DNA of 7,560 bases, from the NCBI GenBank assembly GCA_022567855.1, contig JADFGE010000131.1:1-7560 (forward strand). The letters run 5' to 3'. Under the pieces are notes generated by a model that saw nothing but the letters and a program-made list of their open reading frames with translations, had not been told where the DNA came from and searched no databases. Of this stretch, positions 1-5,703 are shown in pieces. Position 1 is the first letter of the stretch, and every line of letters begins with the position of its first letter. Position numbers and translations under genes: made by a program. The DNA is from Planctomycetota bacterium (GTDB lineage Bacteria; Planctomycetota; Phycisphaerae; Phycisphaerales; SM1A02).

Positions 1-570
1 GACGTACCGTACGGCACCCTCACATCTATCGACGAGTCGCCGCTGCAGTTTGGGCTGATTTGGGTTGGCAGTGACGACGGGCTCGTCCACGTGACGCGCG
101 ACGGTGGCGAGAGTTGGACCGACGTGACACCGCGCAGCCTGCCGGAGTGGGCGTTGATCAGCATCATCGACGTTTCACCGCACAATCCCGGCACGGCGTA
201 TGTCGCGGCCACGCGCTACAAGCAGGACGACTTCGCTCCCTATATCTACATGACGACCGATTACGGGCGTTCCTGGCGGAAGATCGTGCGCGGGATTCCG
301 GACAACCACTTCATCCGCTCCGTCCGCGAGGACCTCGGCCGGCCCGGTCTGTTGTACGCAGCCGGGGAGTTCGGCGTCTACGTGTCGTTCGACGCGGGCG
401 AGCACTGGCAGTCGCTCCAGCTCAACCTGCCGATCGGCGTCGGATTCAAGGACGGCGACCCTGGCGTCCTGTACATCGCCGATACCGTGAATCACAGGGT
501 CCGCAACGTGGACGTGCCCCTCTTCACTGCTCCTCGCATCGTCAGTTGGCAGGAAGTCGAGCCCCAGTAG
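1..570 (+). CDS. VPS10/sortilin-like BNR (Asp-box) beta-propeller protein, 3' end only, with atypical C-terminus
   Basis: The reading frame is open from base 1 to a TAG at 568-570 (189 residues visible), so the start lies upstream. Three Asp-box motifs are visible: TRDGGESW (from nt 94), TTDYGRSW (from nt 253) and SFDAGEHW (from nt 385). Together with GTAYVAATRYKQDDFAPYIY and the LLYAAGEFGVYVS stretch they match the VPS10/sortilin-like glycosyl-hydrolase-type BNR proteins common in Planctomycetota and Acidobacteriota. These are usually large, exported beta-propeller proteins of unknown substrate. In that family, the segment after QSLQLNLP normally continues with a V-H-D-L / ATHGR / LDD-type stretch. 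Here it is replaced from about nt 433 by a tail containing LYIADTVNHRVRNVD, which looks like an NHL repeat, and the protein stops about 45 residues on. The other two forward frames do not contain the missing continuation, so a simple frameshift does not explain it. Enzymatic activity cannot be claimed. Confidence 0.8.
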   Translation, partial: DVPYGTLTSIDESPLQFGLIWVGSDDGLVHVTRDGGESWTDVTPRSLPEWALISIIDVSPHNPGTAYVAATRYKQDDFAPYIYMTTDYGRSWRKIVRGIPDNHFIRSVREDLGRPGLLYAAGEFGVYVSFDAGEHWQSLQLNLPIGVGFKDGDPGVLYIADTVNHRVRNVDVPLFTAPRIVSWQEVEPQ

Positions 571-890
571 CCATTGGCGTGGCTCCGTTGTGAGTCCGAT
601 TATCAATCGTCATTGATCGTGTTCCGACCGCGGCAATCTGCCGGGTCCGCTGCGGTCGTGCTGTCAGGTGCGTGGTCGCCCATATAACCGACACGTTCGG
701 CAATGCTCATCACATTTCCCGGCGTTGCCTAGGGCGACCGTCCGACGCCTGGGACCGCAAAGAAGTCAGTCTGCGCTTGGTTCCGCTCGGTCACGGAGTA
801 GGTTTTGCATGGACAAACGAAGACTCAAGCGACGGAGCCGCCCTTCAGCACAGCGCTTCGTCCAAACAACACAAATACAGGGCCAGAAAC
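571..890. other. Non-coding gap with short dyads, upstream of the first fibro-slime gene
   Basis: No credible gene is seen in these 320 bases. An in-frame GTG at 672 would extend the downstream gene by 73 codons but would place its signal peptide in the interior, so it is not used. A perfect 6-bp hairpin with a 4-nt loop lies at 602-617. A 7-bp stem (625-631 with 652-658) encloses a second small hairpin (631-635 with 639-643). Neither is followed by a T-run, so neither is a convincing terminator for the upstream gene. No convincing -35/-10 pair was found. Confidence 0.5.
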
Positions 891-1748
891 ATGAACCAAG
901 AATTGCGACCCTTTACCGTCGGCTGTCGAGGCCTGATCGCGTCCATGCTCGCTCTTGGCATTCTTCCGGTCAGTGCCCTTGGGCAGGATACACCGCCGGA
1001 CACAATCACCGTGGCGGGCATCGTCCGCGACTTCCTTCCGGGCCATCCGGATTTCGAGGTCACGCCCTCCGATGGCTACGGCCATTACATGGGCAATATC
1101 GGTATCGAGCTTGATGACGACGGCAAACCCGTATTTGTCGGCGGCGGCTACAAGGTCAGTCGGGAATGGCGCGACAGCGACAGCAACAAGATCTGCTACA
1201 CGAAATACGACAGCGATCGCGGCGACAAGGAAGGATCTCAAGGCGCGGCCGATAACGGCGCTATCACCTCTGCCCAGACCTTCGCACAGTGGTTCCGAGA
1301 CGTGCCCGGAGTAAACATGTCCAGCGTCTATCGGATCACCATTAATCGCCAGACCGACGGCATGTACGAGTACTTGACCAGCGACTTCTTCCCGATCGAC
1401 GATGCGCTGCTGGGCAACGGCAACGACAGCCATAACTACTTCTTTACCTTTGAAATCGCTGCGGACTTCACCTACGACGCCTCGGCCGGACAGGTCTTGA
1501 GGTTCACGGGCGACGACGACGTCTGGGTGTTCATCGATGGCAAGCTGGTTATCGACCTCGGCGGCATCGCGGGCAACACCGACCAGCACATCGATCTGGA
1601 TCGCCTCGGGTTAGCGGACGGCGAAAGCTACCGCTTGCACTTCTTCCTGGCCGAGCGCCATCAACCCAAGTCACAGTTTCGCTTCGTGACCAACATCTTG
1701 TTGGATACCGGCACGATCGTTCCGTCGATCACTGCGGCCTTTGACTAG
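891..1748 (+). CDS. Secreted fibro-slime (PA14-like) domain protein, compact form
   Basis: Predicted exported protein of 285 aa. The ATG at 891 was chosen because it is preceded by AGGG (879-882, 8-nt spacing) and begins a typical signal peptide: basic residues R6 and R13, hydrophobic core about residues 15-29, possible cleavage after ALG-31. Mature residues 32-55 start with a PPD linker and the G-I-V-R-D-F...HPDFE strand typical of fibro-slime proteins. W134 begins the W-F-R-D-V-P-G-V-N element, HNYFFTF is at 181-187, and the core GDDDVWVFIDGKLVIDLGG is at 207-225, followed by LDRLGL and an AERH motif. These match the fibro-slime domain (TIGR02148), which is PA14-like and is found in secreted bacterial proteins. 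The role is probably extracellular binding or adhesion, possibly of carbohydrate; the ligand is unknown. It has only one cysteine (C102) after the signal peptide and lacks the ~210-residue block present in the two downstream paralogues. No sorting motif is seen at the C-terminus, which ends TAAFD. Confidence 0.85.
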   Translation: MNQELRPFTVGCRGLIASMLALGILPVSALGQDTPPDTITVAGIVRDFLPGHPDFEVTPSDGYGHYMGNIGIELDDDGKPVFVGGGYKVSREWRDSDSNKICYTKYDSDRGDKEGSQGAADNGAITSAQTFAQWFRDVPGVNMSSVYRITINRQTDGMYEYLTSDFFPIDDALLGNGNDSHNYFFTFEIAADFTYDASAGQVLRFTGDDDVWVFIDGKLVIDLGGIAGNTDQHIDLDRLGLADGESYRLHFFLAERHQPKSQFRFVTNILLDTGTIVPSITAAFD

Positions 1749-2051
1749 GGCTCGTTTGAGCGCTCCGTAGCGGCCTGTGCCGCCGCACACTTGCTCTTTC
1801 CGCCCCACGGCCGATTGGATCGGCTGGTACGCCTGCCTGGACGGGAAGCGCCCTGGACCCTCAGGGTCTTCCATGTCTGCCGCGACGGCCCGAGCCTACC
1901 CTTGGGGCCGATCGCGTTGGGCGCCTGGCCGGTCTTGCACCGCATAACCTGCGCAACCCGCACAATCAGCAAGGTCGCCCGGGATCAGCCGAGATCAACC
2001 AGTCGCTACCGAGAGATCGATTCGGATTGCAGGGGATTTGGAGTCACGCCG

Positions 2052-2063
2052 ACGAATCGTACG
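2052..2063 (+). repeat. Copy 1 of intergenic 12-mer ACGAATCGTACG
   Basis: The 12-base string ACGAATCGTACG ends 67 nt before the second fibro-slime gene. The same string ends 53 nt before the third one. Both copies are preceded by GCC (with one extra G here) and contain the palindrome CGTACG. The similar position before two paralogous genes suggests a shared operator or a remnant of duplication, but a 12-nt match could be chance in a window this size. No copy was found before the first paralogue or before the pil genes. Confidence 0.35.
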
Positions 2064-2118
2064 TTCAAGTCCTGTCCCGGCGGAAATGACACGCTGTGTC
2101 TGAACCCTGCCCACGGAA

Positions 2119-2130
2119 AAGGAAGAAGAT
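2119..2130 (+). promoter_or_regulatory. Shine-Dalgarno region of the second fibro-slime gene
   Basis: The purine-rich AAGGAAGAAG lies just before the ATG at 2131; its AGGA core (2120-2123) has 7-nt spacing. It fixes this start, which also gives a good signal peptide. Confidence 0.7.
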
Positions 2131-3639
2131 ATGCGATCACCGCGAGCAACGACCGTTTTGACATACGGCATCCTTTCGCTGGCCGGCGTGTTCTCGTTCT
2201 CGCTGCCGGACTCGCTTGTTCCCACTTCCGCCGGCCTGTTCCAAGCGCCGCCGGACGAGATCCGTTTGGCCGGGACGATCCGCGACTTCACCGCAGCTCA
2301 TCCGGATTTTGACGTCATCCCTGCCGCAGGTCTGGGTCATTATGCGGGCAACGTTGGCTTGGTTCTGGGCGCGGACGGGCAGCCCGTCTTTGTGGGCACG
2401 GGCTTTCGGGTCGATACCCAGTGGACAGACGCCGCCAGTCGTCCGATCGCCCCGCATATCTATCAAACTGGGGCTTCGGTCTTTGTAGTGAGCGCGCCGA
2501 CGTTTAGCAATGGGGCATTCTCGGATACGTACAATTCCTCCATTGGCCCCTACGGCGGGGCGAACGTCGGCCCAGCGCCGACGTTCGTCACCGGTTCAAC
2601 CATGCCGGTGCTCACCGAGCCTGTGGGATTACCGCCCCTGATCGATCAGGTCGTCTACTCGGGCAGCGGCACCACGGTCATCACCGGCGACATCCACTGC
2701 AACACGTTCGAGGTTGGCGGGCAGCAGCGTATCCAGATTGACGGCCACGTCACCATTCTGTGCGAGGTGGATTTCACGGTTCAGCACCAGGGGACAGTAT
2801 TTGAACTGCTTTCCGGCGCCTCGGTGAGCCTGTACGTGAAGGGGAACACACACTTCCGGGATCAATCGGAGGTCAACTTCAACGGCGACCCAGCCGCCTT
2901 TACGATCTATAACCTGGGCACGAATCACATCGACGTACAGGACGGCGCTATTCTCTGTGCGACGGTGATTTCGCCCGACGGGTTGTTTCACCTGCGCAAC
3001 AATGCCGAGTTCTACGGTACGTTCGTGGGCGGGACGGTTGACATGAGCAACACGTCCGAATTCCATCTTGACACTAGCGGCGCCTCCTTTGATGGCTGCG
3101 GCGATGGTTTGGCCGACACGGAAGGTGTCGCCGGCTCCATCAGTAGCGGTGGAATCCTCTCCGCGGCCACGTTCGACGAGTGGTACGACGACGTGCCGGG
3201 AGTGAACGTCTCCGGCGTGCACCGGATCACCGTCACGCGCGACGGCTTGGGCGTCTACTCCTTCCTGAGCCCTGATTTCCATCCGATCGATGGGCAGTTG
3301 TTGGGGAACCAAGCCCAGAGCAACAACCACTACTTTACCTACGCGATCGACGCCGAGTTCGTCTATGAGCAGTGTCTCGGCCAGTTTGTTGAGTTCAACG
3401 GAACCGATGACATGTGGCTGTTCATCGACGGGACGCTGGTTTTGGACATCGGCGGCATCGGGGACAGCACGTCCCAGTACATCGCGCTGGACCGCCTGAC
3501 CCTCGTGGACGCTGAGACCTATCGCTTCCAGTTGTTCTACGCCCAGCGGCAGGCGTTCCTGGCGACCTTCAATCTGCGAACGAACCTGGTTCTTTCGACG
3601 GATGATGTGATGTCTTCGGTTACCGCGATGTTCGACTAG
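2131..3639 (+). CDS. Secreted fibro-slime protein with nested DUF7305-like beta-helical domain
   Basis: Predicted exported protein of 502 aa, paralogous to the gene before it. Signal peptide at about residues 1-35 (R2, R5, hydrophobic core about 11-25). A PPD linker at 40-42 leads into L-A-G-T-I-R-D-F and HPDFD (48-61). The first fibro-slime strands run to about residue 112 (RPIAPHIY). They are then interrupted by about 210 residues. This block starts with a conserved approach segment (SSIGPYGGANVGPAPTF, 136-152). It continues as beta-helix-like rungs with GDIHCN (186-191), IDGHVTILC (203-211), FTIYNLG (257-263), ATVISPDG (277-284) and NNAEFYGTFVG...FHLD (290-314), resembling the DUF7305 type. 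The fibro-slime domain resumes at about 330: WYDDVPGVN (351-359), NHYFTY (399-404), GTDDMWLFIDG (424-434), LDIGGIG, LDRLTL. The core has GTDD where the compact paralogue has GDDD, and AQRQ in place of AERH. Cysteines at 190, 211, 323 and 415 match the third paralogue. Adhesin or matrix role inferred; ligand unknown. Confidence 0.82.
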   Translation: MRSPRATTVLTYGILSLAGVFSFSLPDSLVPTSAGLFQAPPDEIRLAGTIRDFTAAHPDFDVIPAAGLGHYAGNVGLVLGADGQPVFVGTGFRVDTQWTDAASRPIAPHIYQTGASVFVVSAPTFSNGAFSDTYNSSIGPYGGANVGPAPTFVTGSTMPVLTEPVGLPPLIDQVVYSGSGTTVITGDIHCNTFEVGGQQRIQIDGHVTILCEVDFTVQHQGTVFELLSGASVSLYVKGNTHFRDQSEVNFNGDPAAFTIYNLGTNHIDVQDGAILCATVISPDGLFHLRNNAEFYGTFVGGTVDMSNTSEFHLDTSGASFDGCGDGLADTEGVAGSISSGGILSAATFDEWYDDVPGVNVSGVHRITVTRDGLGVYSFLSPDFHPIDGQLLGNQAQSNNHYFTYAIDAEFVYEQCLGQFVEFNGTDDMWLFIDGTLVLDIGGIGDSTSQYIALDRLTLVDAETYRFQLFYAQRQAFLATFNLRTNLVLSTDDVMSSVTAMFD

Positions 3640-3915
3640 AGCGAGGCGAGCCGGCCCAACGGGCAGTCCCATAATCGTCGTCGAGATGGCGACACCACTT
3701 GGCCGGGCCACTTTGGGGTTTCGTGCCACTTCCCCCCTCGCGGCCCCGGCCAGGTGGGCTGCTCGTGGGCCGAGCGAGCCGCTGCACACACATCCGCTCA
3801 GCGGTTGAGGGGGGACGGTCAGTCGCGATAAACTGCCCCGCTGAGATTGCTTCACTAGACGGCGCAATCCCACCTCAGCCCAGGATCTGGGTACATCGGG
3901 CTTGGGCGCTCAGCC

Positions 3916-3927
3916 ACGAATCGTACG
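3916..3927 (+). repeat. Copy 2 of intergenic 12-mer ACGAATCGTACG
   Basis: Exact match to the 12-mer at 2052-2063, ending 53 nt before the ATG of the third fibro-slime gene. It may mark a common regulatory site or residual homology between duplicated upstream regions. The flanks beyond GCC are not clearly alike. Confidence 0.35.
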
Positions 3928-3966
3928 GTTAGCCATACTCAGGTACGCGAGGCCTTGGTCTCTCGC

Positions 3967-3974
3967 GGGGAGGG
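3967..3974 (+). promoter_or_regulatory. Shine-Dalgarno region of the third fibro-slime gene
   Basis: GGGGAGGG lies 6 nt before the ATG at 3981. An alternative TTG at 3975 directly abuts this purine run and would leave no spacing, so the ATG is preferred. Confidence 0.7.
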
Positions 3975-3980
3975 TTGATT

Positions 3981-5507
3981 ATGCGCTATGGCGGAACCGA
4001 CAAGGACGAGAGGAACGGGAAGGTCATCCGAACCGCGGTGACCTGGTCCGGAATGGCTGTACTGGGCGTAGTTGCCTATGTTGTGTCCCAGCCGCGGGCA
4101 TCGGGAATGTGGCCGCCGCCCCCGCCGGATGTGGTTTCCCTCACAGGAACCATCCGAGACTTCAAGAAGAACCACGTCGACTTCAACATAACCGGACTCG
4201 CCGGTCACTACGCGATGAACGTCGCTCTGGACTTGGACGCTGAAGATCGCCCAACGTTCCGGGGCACCGGATTCAGAGTCGCTACACAATGGCGCGACGG
4301 CGTCAGCAATCCGATCGCACCGCACCTGTATGGCGGCGGCGTTGGACTGGTGAAGTTGGCCAGCACGCCAACGTTCGGCGGCGGGACAACCGTTGACACG
4401 TGGGATTCGTCCGTCGGACCGTATGGCGGACCGAACGTTGGCCCGATGCCGAGCTTCTACACCGGCGCCGAGATGCCGACGATCGAAGTGCCCGCCGACT
4501 TGGCGGCGAGGCCGAACGTGGGCATACGCACTTATACCGGCAATAATACGTTCACATTGAATAGCGATCTACACTGTAACGAGCTGTTGATCAACGATGA
4601 CGCCACGTTGCGAATCGACGGCAACATCAGGATTCTCTGCAGGACGCTATTTCAAATGAAGGACGATGCGAGTATCTCCTTTACGACTGGCTCGTCATTA
4701 GTTCTCTATACTCTTGGGGGCGTCAGCATTCAGGATTCCACCATCAACTCCGGTTCGAATGATCCAACTGTCTTCACGATTTACCACCTTGGTAACACAG
4801 ACATTCTCATCGCAGACGGCGCTGAAGTAATCGCGACGATTGTTGCACCCAACGCTGGGCTGAGAATCAAAGACAAGAGCAACTTCTATGGCACCTATGA
4901 GGGTCAAACGCTCAACGTTGCCAACTCGGGCGGCTTCCACTTGGACGAATCCATGCCGCTGGACGCCTGCGGCGTTCTGCTCAGCGACAGCAAGGGTGAT
5001 GCGGGCATCGCCAGCACCGGCGGGATTGATTCCGCTGACTCATTTGGCCAGTGGTACCGCGACGTGCTGGGCATGAATCTGTCGGCGCCGCACACGATTG
5101 AGCTCGTGCGCGATGGCGGCGGTATCTACGAATTCATATCAGATGAGTTCTACCCGATCGATGGGCAGCTCCACGGGAATCAGGGCGACCCTCACAATAA
5201 TTACTTCACGTTTAGATTCACGGCATACTTCACCTATGAAGCATGTGGCGCCCAGTTCTTTGAGTTCATGGGCTCGGATGACGCCTGGTTGTTCATCGAT
5301 CGGAGTATGGCGATCGACCTTGGCGGGATCATGCCCGGCACGGATCAGCATGTGGATCTGGATCGCCTTGGGTTGGTCGACGGAGAGATGTATGCGATGC
5401 AGTTCTTCTATGCCCATCGCAATCCAACGCAGGCGATGTTCCGCGTTCGCACGAATGTCCCGCTGATTGGCACCGAGGCGGAGTCCGTCAACGCGAGCTT
5501 TGATTGA
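3981..5507 (+). CDS. Secreted or membrane-anchored fibro-slime protein with nested DUF7305-like domain
   Basis: Third paralogue, 508 aa. The N-terminus has a long charged n-region (residues 1-17, ending K14, R17) and a hydrophobic stretch at about 18-35, then SQPRASG. It is either a cleaved signal peptide or a signal anchor. A run of five prolines and D (45-50) precedes T-G-T-I-R-D-F (55-61), where HPDF is HVDF. The fibro-slime part is split at about 117-330 by a DUF7305-like block: GPYGGPNVGPMPSF (146-159), DLHCN (196-200), IDGNIRILC (212-220), FTIYHLG (265-271), ATIVAPNAG (285-293), SNFYGTYEG...FHLD (300-322). The fibro-slime core resumes with WYRDVLGMN (358-366), NNYFTF (406-411), GSDDAWLFID (431-440), IDLGGI and LDRLGL, and ends NASFD. 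AHRN stands where AERH is usual. Cysteines 200, 220, 330 and 422 match the second paralogue. By hand count, nt 4561-4920 are about 49% GC, against 57% for the equivalent 2701-3060. Extracellular binding role inferred. Confidence 0.82.
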   Translation: MRYGGTDKDERNGKVIRTAVTWSGMAVLGVVAYVVSQPRASGMWPPPPPDVVSLTGTIRDFKKNHVDFNITGLAGHYAMNVALDLDAEDRPTFRGTGFRVATQWRDGVSNPIAPHLYGGGVGLVKLASTPTFGGGTTVDTWDSSVGPYGGPNVGPMPSFYTGAEMPTIEVPADLAARPNVGIRTYTGNNTFTLNSDLHCNELLINDDATLRIDGNIRILCRTLFQMKDDASISFTTGSSLVLYTLGGVSIQDSTINSGSNDPTVFTIYHLGNTDILIADGAEVIATIVAPNAGLRIKDKSNFYGTYEGQTLNVANSGGFHLDESMPLDACGVLLSDSKGDAGIASTGGIDSADSFGQWYRDVLGMNLSAPHTIELVRDGGGIYEFISDEFYPIDGQLHGNQGDPHNNYFTFRFTAYFTYEACGAQFFEFMGSDDAWLFIDRSMAIDLGGIMPGTDQHVDLDRLGLVDGEMYAMQFFYAHRNPTQAMFRVRTNVPLIGTEAESVNASFD

Positions 5508-5557
5508 TACCATCGCTGCGTCTCGTTCTCGGACGCAACGTCCTTCCATCGAACGAC

Positions 5558-5593
5558 ACGGCCGGGGTCGCCACGCCCCCGGCCGTTGCTTTT
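5558..5593 (+). terminator. Rho-independent terminator after the fibro-slime cluster
   Basis: A perfect 10-bp GC-rich stem pairs ACGGCCGGGG (5558-5567) with CCCCGGCCGT (5577-5586) across a 9-nt loop. TTGCTTTT follows at once. It starts 50 nt after the stop of the third fibro-slime gene and separates it from the pil genes. A weaker dyad (TGCGTC/GACGCA, 5517-5537) lies just upstream. Confidence 0.75.
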
Positions 5594-5644
5594 GGTCGTT
5601 CTGGCCCGATTGCCGAGTGGGTGCCCGATAACGACGTGCCGGAC

Positions 5645-5672
5645 TTGAACGGGTTCGCTAGTGCGCTATAAA
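5645..5672 (+). promoter_or_regulatory. Candidate sigma70-like promoter of the pil operon
   Basis: TTGAAC (5645-5650) and TATAAA (5667-5672) are spaced by 16 nt. They match the consensus hexamers at 4 of 6 and 5 of 6 positions. The site lies between the terminator and the GTG at 5704, giving a short leader of about 25 nt. Promoter consensus in this organism is unknown. Confidence 0.45.
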
Positions 5673-5703
5673 GGCTTCACTTGCAATACCCGAAGATTCC
5701 CAT

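Larger units (their letters stand above)
1749..2130. other. Non-coding gap between first and second fibro-slime genes, several hairpins
   Basis: This gap is 382 bases with no credible gene. Small perfect inverted repeats are visible: GCTC/GAGC at 1750-1761, GCGGC/GCCGC at 1770-1783, GCCGAT/ATCGGC at 1810-1824, GACCC/GGGTC at 1856-1868 and GACAC/GTGTC at 2088-2100. The 1770-1783 hairpin is followed by a pyrimidine-rich stretch (1789-1802) and could be a weak terminator for the upstream gene. No clear promoter hexamers were found. A 12-mer shared with the next gap lies at 2052-2063 and is listed separately. Confidence 0.45.
3640..3980. other. Structured non-coding gap upstream of the third fibro-slime gene
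   Basis: This gap is 341 bases with no credible gene. A 13-bp stem with one G-U pair forms between 3695-3707 and 3745-3757. An 8-bp perfect stem forms between CTCAGCGG (3797-3804) and CCGCTGAG (3838-3845), enclosing CAGT/ACTG (3820-3823 with 3832-3835). The segment CTGAG (3841-3845) can instead pair with CTCAG at 3874-3878, continued by ATTGC/GCAAT (3846-3850 with 3864-3868), so two folds compete. A further hairpin CCCAG/CTGGG is at 3879-3891. This could be a 5' leader, a small RNA, a processed terminator of the upstream gene, or chance pairing in GC-rich DNA. No clear promoter is seen. Confidence 0.4.

Noticed and set aside
731..800. Resemblance to a cyclic-di-GMP (GEMM) riboswitch: AGGGCGACC followed by GGGACCGCAAAG
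   Set aside because: The core has an extra C in GGGAC-GCAAAG. The expected CC after AAAG and the downstream GGTAGC/GGGTTACC-like partner are missing, and the enclosing stem is not evident.
672..890. Longer start (GTG at 672) for the first fibro-slime gene
   Set aside because: It would add 73 residues of non-conserved, arginine-rich sequence before a clear signal peptide. The ATG at 891 has AGGG at good spacing.
825..1589. Minus-strand open frame of 254 codons
   Set aside because: It is antisense to the first fibro-slime gene, whose frame is supported by clear homology. No motif is seen in the antisense frame.
2063..2072. tRNA T-loop-like string GTTCAAGTCC
   Set aside because: The flanking bases do not form a T-stem, and no matching acceptor, D or anticodon arms could be drawn.
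2629..3873. Long open frame on the minus strand (414 codons)
   Set aside because: It lies antisense to the second fibro-slime gene, has no recognisable domain, and its composition is that expected from the complement of a GC-rich coding frame.
3975..3980. TTG start for the third fibro-slime gene
   Set aside because: It directly abuts the Shine-Dalgarno run, leaving no spacing, whereas the ATG at 3981 has a 6-nt spacer.
5517..5543. Dyads TGCGTC/GACGCA and GGACG/CGTCC as a separate terminator
   Set aside because: The two pairings overlap and are not followed by a T-run; the strong hairpin at 5558-5586 is the better terminator.
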